Assembly: GCA_047973435.1 (NCBI GenBank)
Contig: JBKECA010000184.1
Location: 1 to 6,706, forward strand
DNA: 6,706 bases
Source of the DNA: JBKECA01 sp047973435
GTDB lineage: Bacteria > Planctomycetota > Planctomycetia > Planctomycetales > Planctomycetaceae
Direction: 5' to 3'
The position numbers and the translations under genes are program-made. Numbering within the stretch: position 1 is the stretch's first letter; each line of letters begins with the position of its first letter. Below are positions 1 through 6,197 of the stretch, piece by piece. The notes below the pieces were generated by a model. The model was given only the letters and a program-made list of their open reading frames with translations. It was not told where the DNA came from and did not search any database.

Positions 1-124
1 TGGTGTAGGGGCAGGTTGGCTTCAATCTGAAGGTGTCAGCGGCTATATCGCAAGCTGTCCGGAATGGTCTTGCCATCACCCGGTTTCAAGGCTGCGATTT
101 TTTTCCTGCGCTTGCGAGGCATGC
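1..124. other. upstream region of the sulfatase gene, no gene seen
   Basis: This stretch shows no convincing coding sequence. It ends in a T-rich tract (about 99-107) and a weak purine run (GAGG, about 116-119) just before the sulfatase ATG. No clear -35/-10 pair stands out. A TATATC at about 44-49 could be a -10-like element, but its partner is poor. The sulfatase promoter probably lies here, by position only. Confidence 0.4.
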
Positions 125-1633
125 ATGTTGGATTGGAAAGTCGTCGATCGTTCCGGGATCGCTCTGTTGTGTCTGATTGGAATGCTGCTGTCAGGGGCGC
201 TCGCGGCTCCGGGCTGCCGGGCGGGAGAGCGGCCGAACATTGTGCTGATCTTCGCCGACGATCTCGGCTGGAAGGATGTCGGTTATCAGGGGACGGACTT
301 TATGGAGACGCCCAACATCGACCGGCTCGCCCGGGACGGGATGGTCTTTACCAACGGATACTCGGCTGCGGGGAATTGTGCACCGAGTCGGGCCTGTCTG
401 TTGTCGGGAACGTACACACCGCGGCATCACGTTTATGCGGTGGGGAGTACCGACCGCGGGCCAAAGATATTGCAACGACTGGTTCCGATTCCCAATAAGG
501 GAGGGCTGCCGCCATCGGCCATCACAATGGCGGATGCTCTTAAAGCGGCTGGCTATGCGACGGGACACTTCGGCAAATGGCATCTGGCGGGCAATGACGG
601 TGCGAACCCGACGCAACAGGGCTTCGACGTGAGCTTCGATTCCTTCGGCGACGGGGCCCAAAAGGAGGGAGCGGAGGGAAACAAGCAGGGCCCGCCGGAC
701 GACCCGAAGGGAGTGTACACGCTCACGCGCAAGGCGACGGAATTCATTGAGCAGCATCGCGACGGGCCGTTCTTTGTATATCTCGCGCATCACGCCATTC
801 ACACACCGCTGCAGGGACGGAAGGAGACGCTGGAACGGTTCGAACAAAAGACGCCCGGCCAGCAGCACAAGAACGCAATGTACGCCGCGTGCACGTTCGA
901 CCTGGATGACAGCGTCGGACAGTTGCTGGCCAGTCTTAGGGAACTGGGGCTGGAGGAGAACACGCTCGTCGTCTTTACCAGTGACAATGGCGGCACGCAG
1001 CAGTCGTCGCAGGAGCCATTGCGCGGGAACAAGGGGTGTTACTACGAAGGCGGGATCCGCGAGCCGTTCATCGTCCGCTGGCCGGGGAAGACGAAGCCCG
1101 GCACAAAGTGCGATGTGCCGGTGATTAATGTGGACCTGTATCCGACGTTTCTCGCCGCAGCGGGGGAGAAGGTTCCCGCGGGCAAAACGCTCGATGGAGA
1201 AAGCCTGCTGCCGCTGCTGACGGGGTCGGGCGAGTTATCGCGGACATCCCTCTTCTGGCACTTTCCCGGCTACCTCGATAGTCCCGTGATCCGGGGCCGC
1301 GATCCCCTCTTCCGCACCCGCCCGGTGAGCGTGATTCGTCAGGGGGACTGGAAACTGCATTTGTATCACGAGGAATGGCAGCTGGACGGCGGACGTGCCC
1401 AGCTGGCCACCAACAACGCAGTCGAGCTGTACAACATGCGCGACGACATCGGCGAGCGACATAATCGGGCGACCGAGAATACGGCAAAACGCGACGAGCT
1501 GCTGAACGATCTGCTCAGCTGGTTCCAGCAGACCAACGCCTTGCTGCCGACGAAGGCAAATCCCGCTTACGATCCCGCTGCCAAGCCGAAGGGGGGCAAG
1601 AAAAGAAATAGAGCGGCTGCAAACATGAAGTAG
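125..1633 (+). CDS. secreted sulfatase (formylglycine-dependent, type I family)
   Basis: Hydrolyses sulfate esters, probably on sulfated polysaccharides or their fragments, outside the cytoplasm. The 502-residue length is normal for the family. Residues 11-28 form the hydrophobic core of a Sec signal peptide. The alkaline-phosphatase-fold metal site starts at ADDLGW (Asp45-Asp46). The sulfatase signature is C85-A-P-S-R89, followed by ACLLSG; Cys85 is the residue converted to formylglycine, so an FGE or anSME maturase must be supplied from elsewhere. Further family motifs are GKWH (150-153), HTP (His226), TSDNGG (Asp287, Asn288) and RGNKG (Lys303). The C-terminal part contains the usual RQGDWKL and ELYNMRDD segments, then a Lys/Arg-rich tail (about 488-502). 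The ATG at 125 is chosen because it keeps the signal peptide compact; an overlapping ATG at 121 is in another frame. The ribosome site is weak. The family assignment is secure, but the substrate cannot be read from sequence. Confidence 0.96.
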   Translation: MLDWKVVDRSGIALLCLIGMLLSGALAAPGCRAGERPNIVLIFADDLGWKDVGYQGTDFMETPNIDRLARDGMVFTNGYSAAGNCAPSRACLLSGTYTPRHHVYAVGSTDRGPKILQRLVPIPNKGGLPPSAITMADALKAAGYATGHFGKWHLAGNDGANPTQQGFDVSFDSFGDGAQKEGAEGNKQGPPDDPKGVYTLTRKATEFIEQHRDGPFFVYLAHHAIHTPLQGRKETLERFEQKTPGQQHKNAMYAACTFDLDDSVGQLLASLRELGLEENTLVVFTSDNGGTQQSSQEPLRGNKGCYYEGGIREPFIVRWPGKTKPGTKCDVPVINVDLYPTFLAAAGEKVPAGKTLDGESLLPLLTGSGELSRTSLFWHFPGYLDSPVIRGRDPLFRTRPVSVIRQGDWKLHLYHEEWQLDGGRAQLATNNAVELYNMRDDIGERHNRATENTAKRDELLNDLLSWFQQTNALLPTKANPAYDPAAKPKGGKKRNRAAANMK

Positions 1634-1661
1634 CGAGGGGAGCGAGGACTTCGACCGGACC

Positions 1662-2048
1662 ATGCCGCGGTATGTCATTCTCACGCACGACCATCCCTTT
1701 CCGCACTGGGACTTGCTTCTGGAGGCGGGGGGAGTTTGTCGCACCTGGCGACTGCTCGAAGAGCCGCAGCCGGGGCGGGTTGTGGAGGCAACGGCGTCGC
1801 CGGATCATCGGCTGCTTTATCTGGACTATGTCGGGCCGGTGAGTGGGAATCGGGGGACGGTCGCCCGTTGGGACTGGGGCGTCTACAGTAGTCTGCAAGT
1901 GTCCGAGGACGACTGGGCGGTCAGCCTGCGTGGTGAGCGTGGTTTCACGACGGCGCAATACCGCCGCGACGACGCGGGGGAGAACTGGGTCTTCCGGACG
2001 GCCGCATCCGGCCGGGCCGGACCCGCGGAGGGGGATGTCCATTGCTGA
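1662..2048 (+). CDS. stand-alone LigD-type 3'-phosphoesterase-like protein (DNA polymerase ligase N-terminal domain)
   Basis: This 128-residue protein consists of just the LigD N-terminal (PE) domain, which in bacterial ligase D trims 3' ends at double-strand breaks. The PE pattern H-x5-H-x-D is present as H9, H15 and D17 in HDHPFPHWDLLLE. A second block, DHRLLYLDYVGP with His49, then GNRGTVARWDWG, matches the DHPLEY-DFEG / GGGTV-WD-G block of LigD, whose His is catalytic. The Arg two residues after the Asp in PaLigD (Arg52) is Leu19 here, so activity may be altered. No ligase, polymerase or Ku gene is in view. The gene starts 28 bp after the sulfatase stop on the same strand and may be cotranscribed; GAGGGGAG at 1635-1642 is rather far from the ATG for a ribosome site. 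The domain call is strong; nuclease activity is inferred from family knowledge. Confidence 0.88.
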   Translation: MPRYVILTHDHPFPHWDLLLEAGGVCRTWRLLEEPQPGRVVEATASPDHRLLYLDYVGPVSGNRGTVARWDWGVYSSLQVSEDDWAVSLRGERGFTTAQYRRDDAGENWVFRTAASGRAGPAEGDVHC

Positions 2049-2132
2049 CGTTTCTTGCTTTGTAGTGTTCGCGGCATCGACTGAGATGACTCGGGCATTT
2101 AACGACCGCGTGGCAGAACAACTCCTCTTTGA

Positions 2133-2290
2133 CGGCGGACGGTATTGCATGGTCGCCTGGAAACGCTCTTGCGGCAGCGTGCGCCGGGCCAGCTGCTCGT
2201 GTGTGGGAACGTGTCCTGGTCGGGGGATGCGGACGACCTGCGGCGTGATCCGGAGAACTTTGCGGATTTCGAACAGCACCTGTTTCATGA
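2133..2290 (+). pseudogene. unrecognised coding fragment, probably gene debris
   Basis: This is an open frame of about 50 codons whose third positions are strongly G/C, unlike the other frames here. It has no good start: a TGA at 2130-2132 closes it upstream, and a TTG at 2145 is the only early candidate. The peptide includes LLVCGNVSWSGDADDLRRD and then DPENFADFEQHL, which reads like ordinary globular protein, but I do not recognise the family. After about 2290 the same frame continues as Arg/Ser-rich sequence without coding character, while the cytochrome-like frame starts. The upstream stretch 2049-2132 is not clearly coding in any frame. It is most likely the remnant of a gene lost by deletion or frameshift. 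Chance coding character cannot be excluded. Confidence 0.35.
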
Positions 2291-2512
2291 GCAGCGGGCG
2301 AATTCCACGTTGTCACCAACTTGCTGGCACCGGACGCCATCACGCAACTCAAGCGGGGTGAAGTCGACCAGAAGGTGGCCGGCAAGGTCTCCGCCATGCC
2401 GGAGGGGATGGCTAACGTGCCAACGAAGGAGGAGCTGCTCAGCCTGCTCTGCTATCTCGAGGTTGGGGGCGTCAAGCTGCACGGGGATGCAGGGCACGGG
2501 CATGGGCGATAG
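2291..2512 (+). pseudogene. C-terminal fragment of a planctomycete c-type cytochrome / heme-binding domain protein
   Basis: The open frame runs from just after a TGA (2288-2290) to the stop at 2510-2512, with a TTG at 2321 as the only start-like codon. Its peptide reads EFHVVTNLLAPDAITQL, then KVSAMPEGMANVPTKEELLS and LLCYLEVGG. From memory of the family, this order (an MPEG or MPxG turn, then an LTKEE-like helix and LLxYLxSGG) is the end of the cytochrome c domain in PVC-type membrane-bound cytochromes. There the Met of MPEG would be the distal heme ligand. No CxxCH heme-attachment motif is present, so the heme site is lost and the fragment should be non-functional. A His/Gly-rich tail (HGDAGHGHGR) ends it. 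The fragment lies in a different frame from the coding-like piece just upstream, so the two do not form one protein. A short intact gene starting at the TTG is possible but unlikely. Confidence 0.5.
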
Positions 2513-2521
2513 GAACGTCGC

Positions 2522-2572
2522 GAGCCGGGGGACTGAGTGGTCAGTTTTCAGTCGTCAGTGAGGAGCCGGGGG
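2522..2572 (+). repeat. TCAGTNN mini-array flanked by a 10-bp direct repeat
   Basis: Three 7-bp units, TCAGTTT, TCAGTCG and TCAGTGA, lie in tandem at 2541-2561. GAGCCGGGGG occurs on both sides, at 2522-2531 and 2563-2572. TCAGTTTTCAG-type tracts are, from memory, common in planctomycete intergenic DNA. No function is evident. From here to 2650 I see nothing else. Confidence 0.5.
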
Positions 2573-2650
2573 CGGGTCGCGCTGGACCCTAAACGCTGCA
2601 CGAACAGTTCAACCGCGGCCGCGTGGGGTATCGCCGATCGGCCTCGGCCG

Positions 2651-2932
2651 TCATCGCGAGCCGGACGGCGGCTTGCCTTTACCGGCGGCGATGTAGTCCT
2701 GTCGCGCCTGCGCGTACTCGCTGGCGGTGATGGCGTCGTCCGCGGCTGCCGCCGGCTGCTGGGCTTGGTCGAAGCAGCGCTTCAGGTAGGGGACGCACCA
2801 GCCACAGCCGGTTCCCGCGCCGCCGCATTCACTAATCTGACTCGGACGCCGGGGCTTGCGCAGCCGGATGAAGTTCACGATCTTCCGCTTGGAGACGTGG
2901 AAGCAGTAACAGAGTTCGTCGTCGAGTTGCAC
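2651..2932 (-). CDS. bacterioferritin-associated ferredoxin-like [2Fe-2S] protein (BFD domain)
   Basis: A 93-residue cytoplasmic protein whose first half is a BFD-type [2Fe-2S] domain. Cluster ligands are C8-x-C10 (ELCYCF) and C43-x2-C46 (TGCGWC), with 32 residues between the pairs, close to the spacing in E. coli Bfd. Cys36 in ECGGAGTGC is extra. The second half is Ala/Gln-rich and ends in DYIAAGKGKPPS. In Bfd proteins the cluster passes electrons to bacterioferritin for iron release; similar domains also occur in other electron-transfer proteins, so the partner is uncertain. The start is GTG at 2932-2930. An in-frame TGA lies only one codon further upstream, and no ATG precedes the first cysteine pair. 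There is no Shine-Dalgarno site. A TATACT on the minus strand at 2984-2979 could be a -10 element, but no good -35 accompanies it. No bacterioferritin gene is in view. Confidence 0.85.
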   Translation of the reverse strand: MQLDDELCYCFHVSKRKIVNFIRLRKPRRPSQISECGGAGTGCGWCVPYLKRCFDQAQQPAAAADDAITASEYAQARQDYIAAGKGKPPSGSR

Positions 2933-3187
2933 GGGTCAGGTCGTGGGGCGTGAGTCGTGGGTCTCGGATCGTATCAAGAGTATACATGGTCCGTGGGCGG
3001 CACAGCATCACGGGGGTGTTGGAGTAATGACTGGGGGAGGGGCTGCGGTTGGATTGTTGCCCCGCCCGGATGGGCGCACAACCGATGCCGTCTCGCCGCA
3101 AAGCACAGTCGTCTATGGCAACTTGACCACAGTCAAGCGGCGGCGGTCACCCCGCAAGCGGCCGGGCGGGATCGGCGTTGCCGAGAG
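2933..3187. other. intergenic region between the Bfd-like gene and the GNAT gene
   Basis: No gene is supported here. On the minus strand it is the 3' flank of the GNAT gene and the 5' flank of the Bfd-like gene. It holds a perfect 6-bp hairpin, CTTGAC-caca-GTCAAG, at 3122-3137, about 50 nt past the GNAT stop. With no T-run after it, it is a weak terminator candidate at best. Confidence 0.4.
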
Positions 3188-4348
3188 TCACGACTGGGGG
3201 AGCTGCGACGCAGAGGCGAGTGCATTTCCCTTGAGCAGCGTGCTGAGTCCGGTAGAGGCGGTTCGTCGACAGTAGTGCCATGTCCGGCGAACTCGCGACA
3301 AGTAGCGTGCGGTTCGGGACCAGGCGTAGACGACGTTTCCCAGGCGGTCGCTGTCCGGCCAGAGGGACTCGATATGGGATCCGGACTGGGAGCATCCATC
3401 GATCCGTTGGACTTGCGGAAACTGGCGGAAGACTTCGGCGGGCAGCAGCAGTTCCGACCACATTCCAGGGCTGCCATCAGCGAACTGGTTGTTCCAGCCG
3501 ATCTTAAACGCGAAGGCGGTCTCGTCCAGTACGAGGTTGAATGTTGACGCGATGGGGTTTCCGCCGACGTAGAGTTCACCGATGGCGACCTGATTGCGTT
3601 GAGCGAAGGCGTGGCACATTTCGCGAAAGAACTGGGCGTCCTGCGGGAGGCCGAGCAACGAGGTGCCCTGCATTCCGCCCCAGCCCGAGTGCTCGAGGGA
3701 CAGGAAACGCTCGACGGATAGGTCCTGACCGGTTGCCGGCCGGACGAGTCGGAACTTGACCTGGCCCCGTTCCTCCAGTCTGCGCCAGCTGCGGCGCAGG
3801 GATTTGCGTCGCGACTTGGAGCAATGTGCCAGCGGGTCGTGGTTCAGATTCTTGCGGGAATAGGCGGCGCGACGCCATTCGCGATCCAGTACCCGCGCGG
3901 CATTGACCTGCCGACCGGCGTGTTGCAGCGTCTGTTGGACCGGGCCGTCGAGGCGAGTCACGTTCAGACGCAAAGCGTGGCCGAGTCGGTTGTCGAGCAA
4001 GCCCCGCAGCAGGCCCTCTGCCGCTGCACCGCTGGAGTTGCGGTCGATCAACGGCTGGTCCAGGTAGGCATGGAGCGGGCGGAACGAGCGCAGTCGGCGA
4101 AGCGGTCGCGACAGCGTTGGTGGCAGCTGAGAGACCACACAGGCCGCTCGCCAGTCCGTGGAGTTGGATTCGGTCACATAGAGAATGTCGGCCCGATGCG
4201 AGGAGCCGCAGTGTCGCAACAGGGGCAGCACGAAATCCGGCTGCTGAAATGGGTTGGCCTCAAGAGCGTGCTCGGCCAGTCGTTGCCAGCGGGCGATGTC
4301 GTTTGGCTGCAGCGCGGCGATCGGCGTGCAGTGGATCTGTGACGACAT
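3188..4348 (-). CDS. GNAT-family acetyltransferase, CelD/BcsL type
   Basis: A cytoplasmic protein of 386 residues from the ATG (390 from an in-frame TTG at 4360-4358). The C-terminal half carries the Acetyltransf_6 (CelD/BcsL, FemAB-like) pattern. In ATG numbering there is a basic helix SRRKSLRRSWRRLEERG at about 179-195, then FLSLEHSGWGGMQGTSLL at about 215-232. These are followed by FFREMCHAFAQR, an acceptor/CoA-fold strand IGELYVGGNPIASTFNLVL at about 256-274, and FAFKIGWNNQFADGSPG. Members are linked by family knowledge to acylation in exopolysaccharide or cellulose synthesis and to aminoacyl or acyl transfer; the substrate is unknown here. The N-terminal 150 residues are likely a second, degenerate GNAT fold, as in FemAB-like proteins. 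No signal peptide or membrane segment is seen. Neither start has a clear ribosome site; ATG is preferred for codon type. No polysaccharide-synthesis genes adjoin it. Confidence 0.8.
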   Translation of the reverse strand: MSSQIHCTPIAALQPNDIARWQRLAEHALEANPFQQPDFVLPLLRHCGSSHRADILYVTESNSTDWRAACVVSQLPPTLSRPLRRLRSFRPLHAYLDQPLIDRNSSGAAAEGLLRGLLDNRLGHALRLNVTRLDGPVQQTLQHAGRQVNAARVLDREWRRAAYSRKNLNHDPLAHCSKSRRKSLRRSWRRLEERGQVKFRLVRPATGQDLSVERFLSLEHSGWGGMQGTSLLGLPQDAQFFREMCHAFAQRNQVAIGELYVGGNPIASTFNLVLDETAFAFKIGWNNQFADGSPGMWSELLLPAEVFRQFPQVQRIDGCSQSGSHIESLWPDSDRLGNVVYAWSRTARYLSRVRRTWHYCRRTASTGLSTLLKGNALASASQLPQS

Positions 4349-4546
4349 GTCTGTGGGCAATCCAGTTCGGTCAATCGCGAGATTCGTTTGCTGTTCTCAT
4401 TGATTATGGCCAGCCAGGGGCGGCTCGCTACCGGTGTCGCGCCTGACGGAAGTCGATGGACGGTTGACCTTCTGAGACGTCCCGGAAGAATCGGCGCAAC
4501 CGGAATCAGTGCCAAGACTCGGCGCGGGGATCAAGCGGAACGAGAA

Positions 4547-4581
4547 CACCCCCGGCGATTCGACTGGAACCACCGGGGGTG
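4547..4581 (-). terminator. GC-rich hairpin, candidate terminator of the oxidoreductase gene
   Basis: CACCCCCGG at 4547-4555 pairs with CCGGGGGTG at 4573-4581, a perfect 9-bp stem with a 17-nt loop. On the minus strand it lies about 58 nt past the oxidoreductase stop and is followed by TTCTCGTTCC, only a weak T-tract. The rest of 4349-4639 holds no gene. It does contain a short palindrome (CGAATCG-ga-CGATTCG, 4603-4618) and CGATTCGAC twice (4556-4564 and 4612-4620). Confidence 0.5.
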
Positions 4582-4639
4582 CTGTTGTCACGGATGGCGT
4601 GGCGAATCGGACGATTCGACGCCGGCGATGTGTCGCGGA

Positions 4640-6001
4640 CTACGCTTTGAGCGAGTCGCCCCAGTTGCCGCGATACGACTTGTTGACGATGCTCATCACC
4701 TCGGGGGCGTTGGTCGCCACAAGGTTTTTGGCATCCCATTCAATCTTCTTGCCGGCGGTGTCCGGCTCCTTGGCGGCCCAGACGGCCAGATTGCCGAGCA
4801 GGATGGTCTCGGTCAAACGGCCGGCATAGGTGGCAAAGTTCGACGTCGCCTGCTTACGGTCGCCGATGATCGTTTGATGCCATTCCTGGAAGTGGCCGGG
4901 TGAGGTTTCAAACTCGACCTTGGGCTTGGGCATTTCCTTGCCGTCCCCATCGAGAATGACGAAGTCCTGTCCATAGTCGGCCCAGGAGTACAAGGTTCCC
5001 TTCTCGCAGACCACAATCGTTCCGCGGGGACTCTTGTCTTCTTTGAAGCCGTAGCCCTTGAGCAGACCTTCGTCCGGCAGGTTGCCGCCGTCGTACCACC
5101 ACACGGCGACGGGGCCGCGCCAGTCGTTGGCGGGGAAGGCGAACTCGATCTTCGACTTCTGCGGGTAGCCGTAGCCATCGTGGCCGGTCGTCCACGCCTG
5201 CACGGCAGTCGGATCGTAGAGATCAACACCCATGAAGGGCATGTTAAAGGTGTGGCAGGCCATATCGCCCAGCGCCCCGGTGCCAAAGTCCCACCAGCCT
5301 CGCCACTTGAAGGGGTGATAGAACTCGGAAAAGCCCCGCTCGGCCGCCGGGCCGAGCCACTCGTCCCAGTGAATGAACGGCGGGGCCTCTTCTTCTTCTG
5401 GACGGGAGATTCCCTGCGGCCACACCGGGCGGTTGGTGAAGACGTGCACCTCCTTGATCTGGCCAAGATGCTTCCCCTTGAGGATGGCGGCGGCCTCGCG
5501 GAGACCGCTGTTGGCGGTTCCCTGATTGCCCATCATCGTCGGGACGCCGGACTCTTTGGCGATATCCTGCAGGCGACGGGCTTCGCCGATGGAGTGCGTC
5601 AACGGCTTCTGCGTGAAGCAGGCCTTACCCATCTTCATGACCATCGCTGCCGCCGGGGCATGCGTATGATCAGGGGTCGACACGGTCACCGCGTCGATCT
5701 TGTCCCCCATCTCCTCGAGCATCTGGCGATAGTCGAAATACTGCGCCGCCTTGGCGAAGGCCGGATCCGACGCACGCTTCTCGATTGAGGTATCGTCAAT
5801 ATCACAAATGGCGACGATGTCGCCGTGCTTGGCACAATCGCCGGAGTCGCTGGCCCCCTTTCCACCGACACCGATGCAGGCGTAGCGGACGCGACTGTTC
5901 GCGGACTTGTCGTCCGCCTTGACGCTGCCGCCAACCCAGACGGCAGCGCTGATCGCAGCTGTCTGTTTGACGAACTGTCGTCGTGAACTCTGACGTGGCA
6001 T
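4640..6001 (-). CDS. Tat-exported Gfo/Idh/MocA family oxidoreductase
   Basis: A 453-residue NAD(P)-dependent oxidoreductase of the glucose-fructose oxidoreductase / inositol dehydrogenase type, likely acting on a sugar or sugar acid outside the cytoplasm. The N-terminus is a twin-arginine signal, SSRRQFVKQ (Arg7-Arg8), followed by the hydrophobic stretch AAISAAVWVGG to about residue 25. The Rossmann dinucleotide loop is GVGGKG (44-49), with VAICDIDD at 63-70 ending the second strand. TPDHTHA is at 109-115. The catalytic-lysine motif is QKPL (Lys132) rather than the usual EKP. The C-terminal domain has a WRGWWDFGTGALGDMACH block (233-250), whose His250 is a likely active-site residue, and GHFQEWHQTI further on. 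The length is normal for the planctomycete exported subgroup. The ATG is set by a good ribosome site (CAGGAG, 6 nt upstream). It stands alone on its strand, with about 280 bp to the next gene. Family is certain, substrate unknown. Confidence 0.95.
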   Translation of the reverse strand: MPRQSSRRQFVKQTAAISAAVWVGGSVKADDKSANSRVRYACIGVGGKGASDSGDCAKHGDIVAICDIDDTSIEKRASDPAFAKAAQYFDYRQMLEEMGDKIDAVTVSTPDHTHAPAAAMVMKMGKACFTQKPLTHSIGEARRLQDIAKESGVPTMMGNQGTANSGLREAAAILKGKHLGQIKEVHVFTNRPVWPQGISRPEEEEAPPFIHWDEWLGPAAERGFSEFYHPFKWRGWWDFGTGALGDMACHTFNMPFMGVDLYDPTAVQAWTTGHDGYGYPQKSKIEFAFPANDWRGPVAVWWYDGGNLPDEGLLKGYGFKEDKSPRGTIVVCEKGTLYSWADYGQDFVILDGDGKEMPKPKVEFETSPGHFQEWHQTIIGDRKQATSNFATYAGRLTETILLGNLAVWAAKEPDTAGKKIEWDAKNLVATNAPEVMSIVNKSYRGNWGDSLKA

Positions 6002-6007
6002 CGAATG

Positions 6008-6013
6008 CTCCTG
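6008..6013 (-). promoter_or_regulatory. ribosome binding site of the oxidoreductase gene
   Basis: The minus strand reads CAGGAG followed by six bases and the ATG at 6001. It is the only strong Shine-Dalgarno sequence in the window and fixes the start upstream of the Tat motif. Confidence 0.75.
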
Positions 6014-6152
6014 TGAAAAGCAGGTGAAAACCGAGTGTTATTGGACTGGGTGCTGGAGCGCGCGTGAAGCGCCCAATCAGCCGACAGTCGCCAGGACAGT
6101 CTATCCCACGACGACCACGAATTCATCTCCACCAGTGCGTGCCGTGAACCTC

Positions 6153-6176
6153 GTGTGTGGCCGAGTGTGTGGTCGA
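6153..6176 (+). repeat. 12-bp tandem repeat, two copies
   Basis: GTGTGTGGCCGA (6153-6164) is followed at once by GTGTGTGGTCGA (6165-6176), with one mismatch. It lies between the oxidoreductase start and the transposase stop, close to where the insertion-sequence end should be. It may belong to that end or to its flank. The rest of 6014-6197 shows no gene. Confidence 0.6.
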
Positions 6177-6197
6177 ATTTTATGGCGGGTTTAAGTC

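Noticed and set aside
64..498. Plus-strand open frame overlapping the start of the sulfatase gene
   Set aside because: It lies in another frame of a clearly coding gene, and its Arg/Gly-rich peptide has no recognisable domain. It is a GC-driven shadow.
1515..2288. Long minus-strand open frame (257 codons) across the sulfatase end and the PE-like gene
   Set aside because: It is antisense to two well-supported genes, and its peptide has low-complexity Arg/Pro/Ser character with no motifs.
3122..3137. CTTGAC/GTCAAG hairpin as a terminator of the acetyltransferase gene
   Set aside because: The stem is only 6 bp and lacks a T-run, so it is noted within the intergenic entry but not called as a terminator.
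2537..3547. Plus-strand open frames opposite the Bfd-like and GNAT genes
   Set aside because: The minus strand carries the recognisable cysteine motif and acetyltransferase domain; the plus-strand peptides show none.
5180..5788. Plus-strand 202-codon open frame opposite the oxidoreductase
   Set aside because: It is a mirror of a highly conserved minus-strand enzyme and has no independent start signal or domain.
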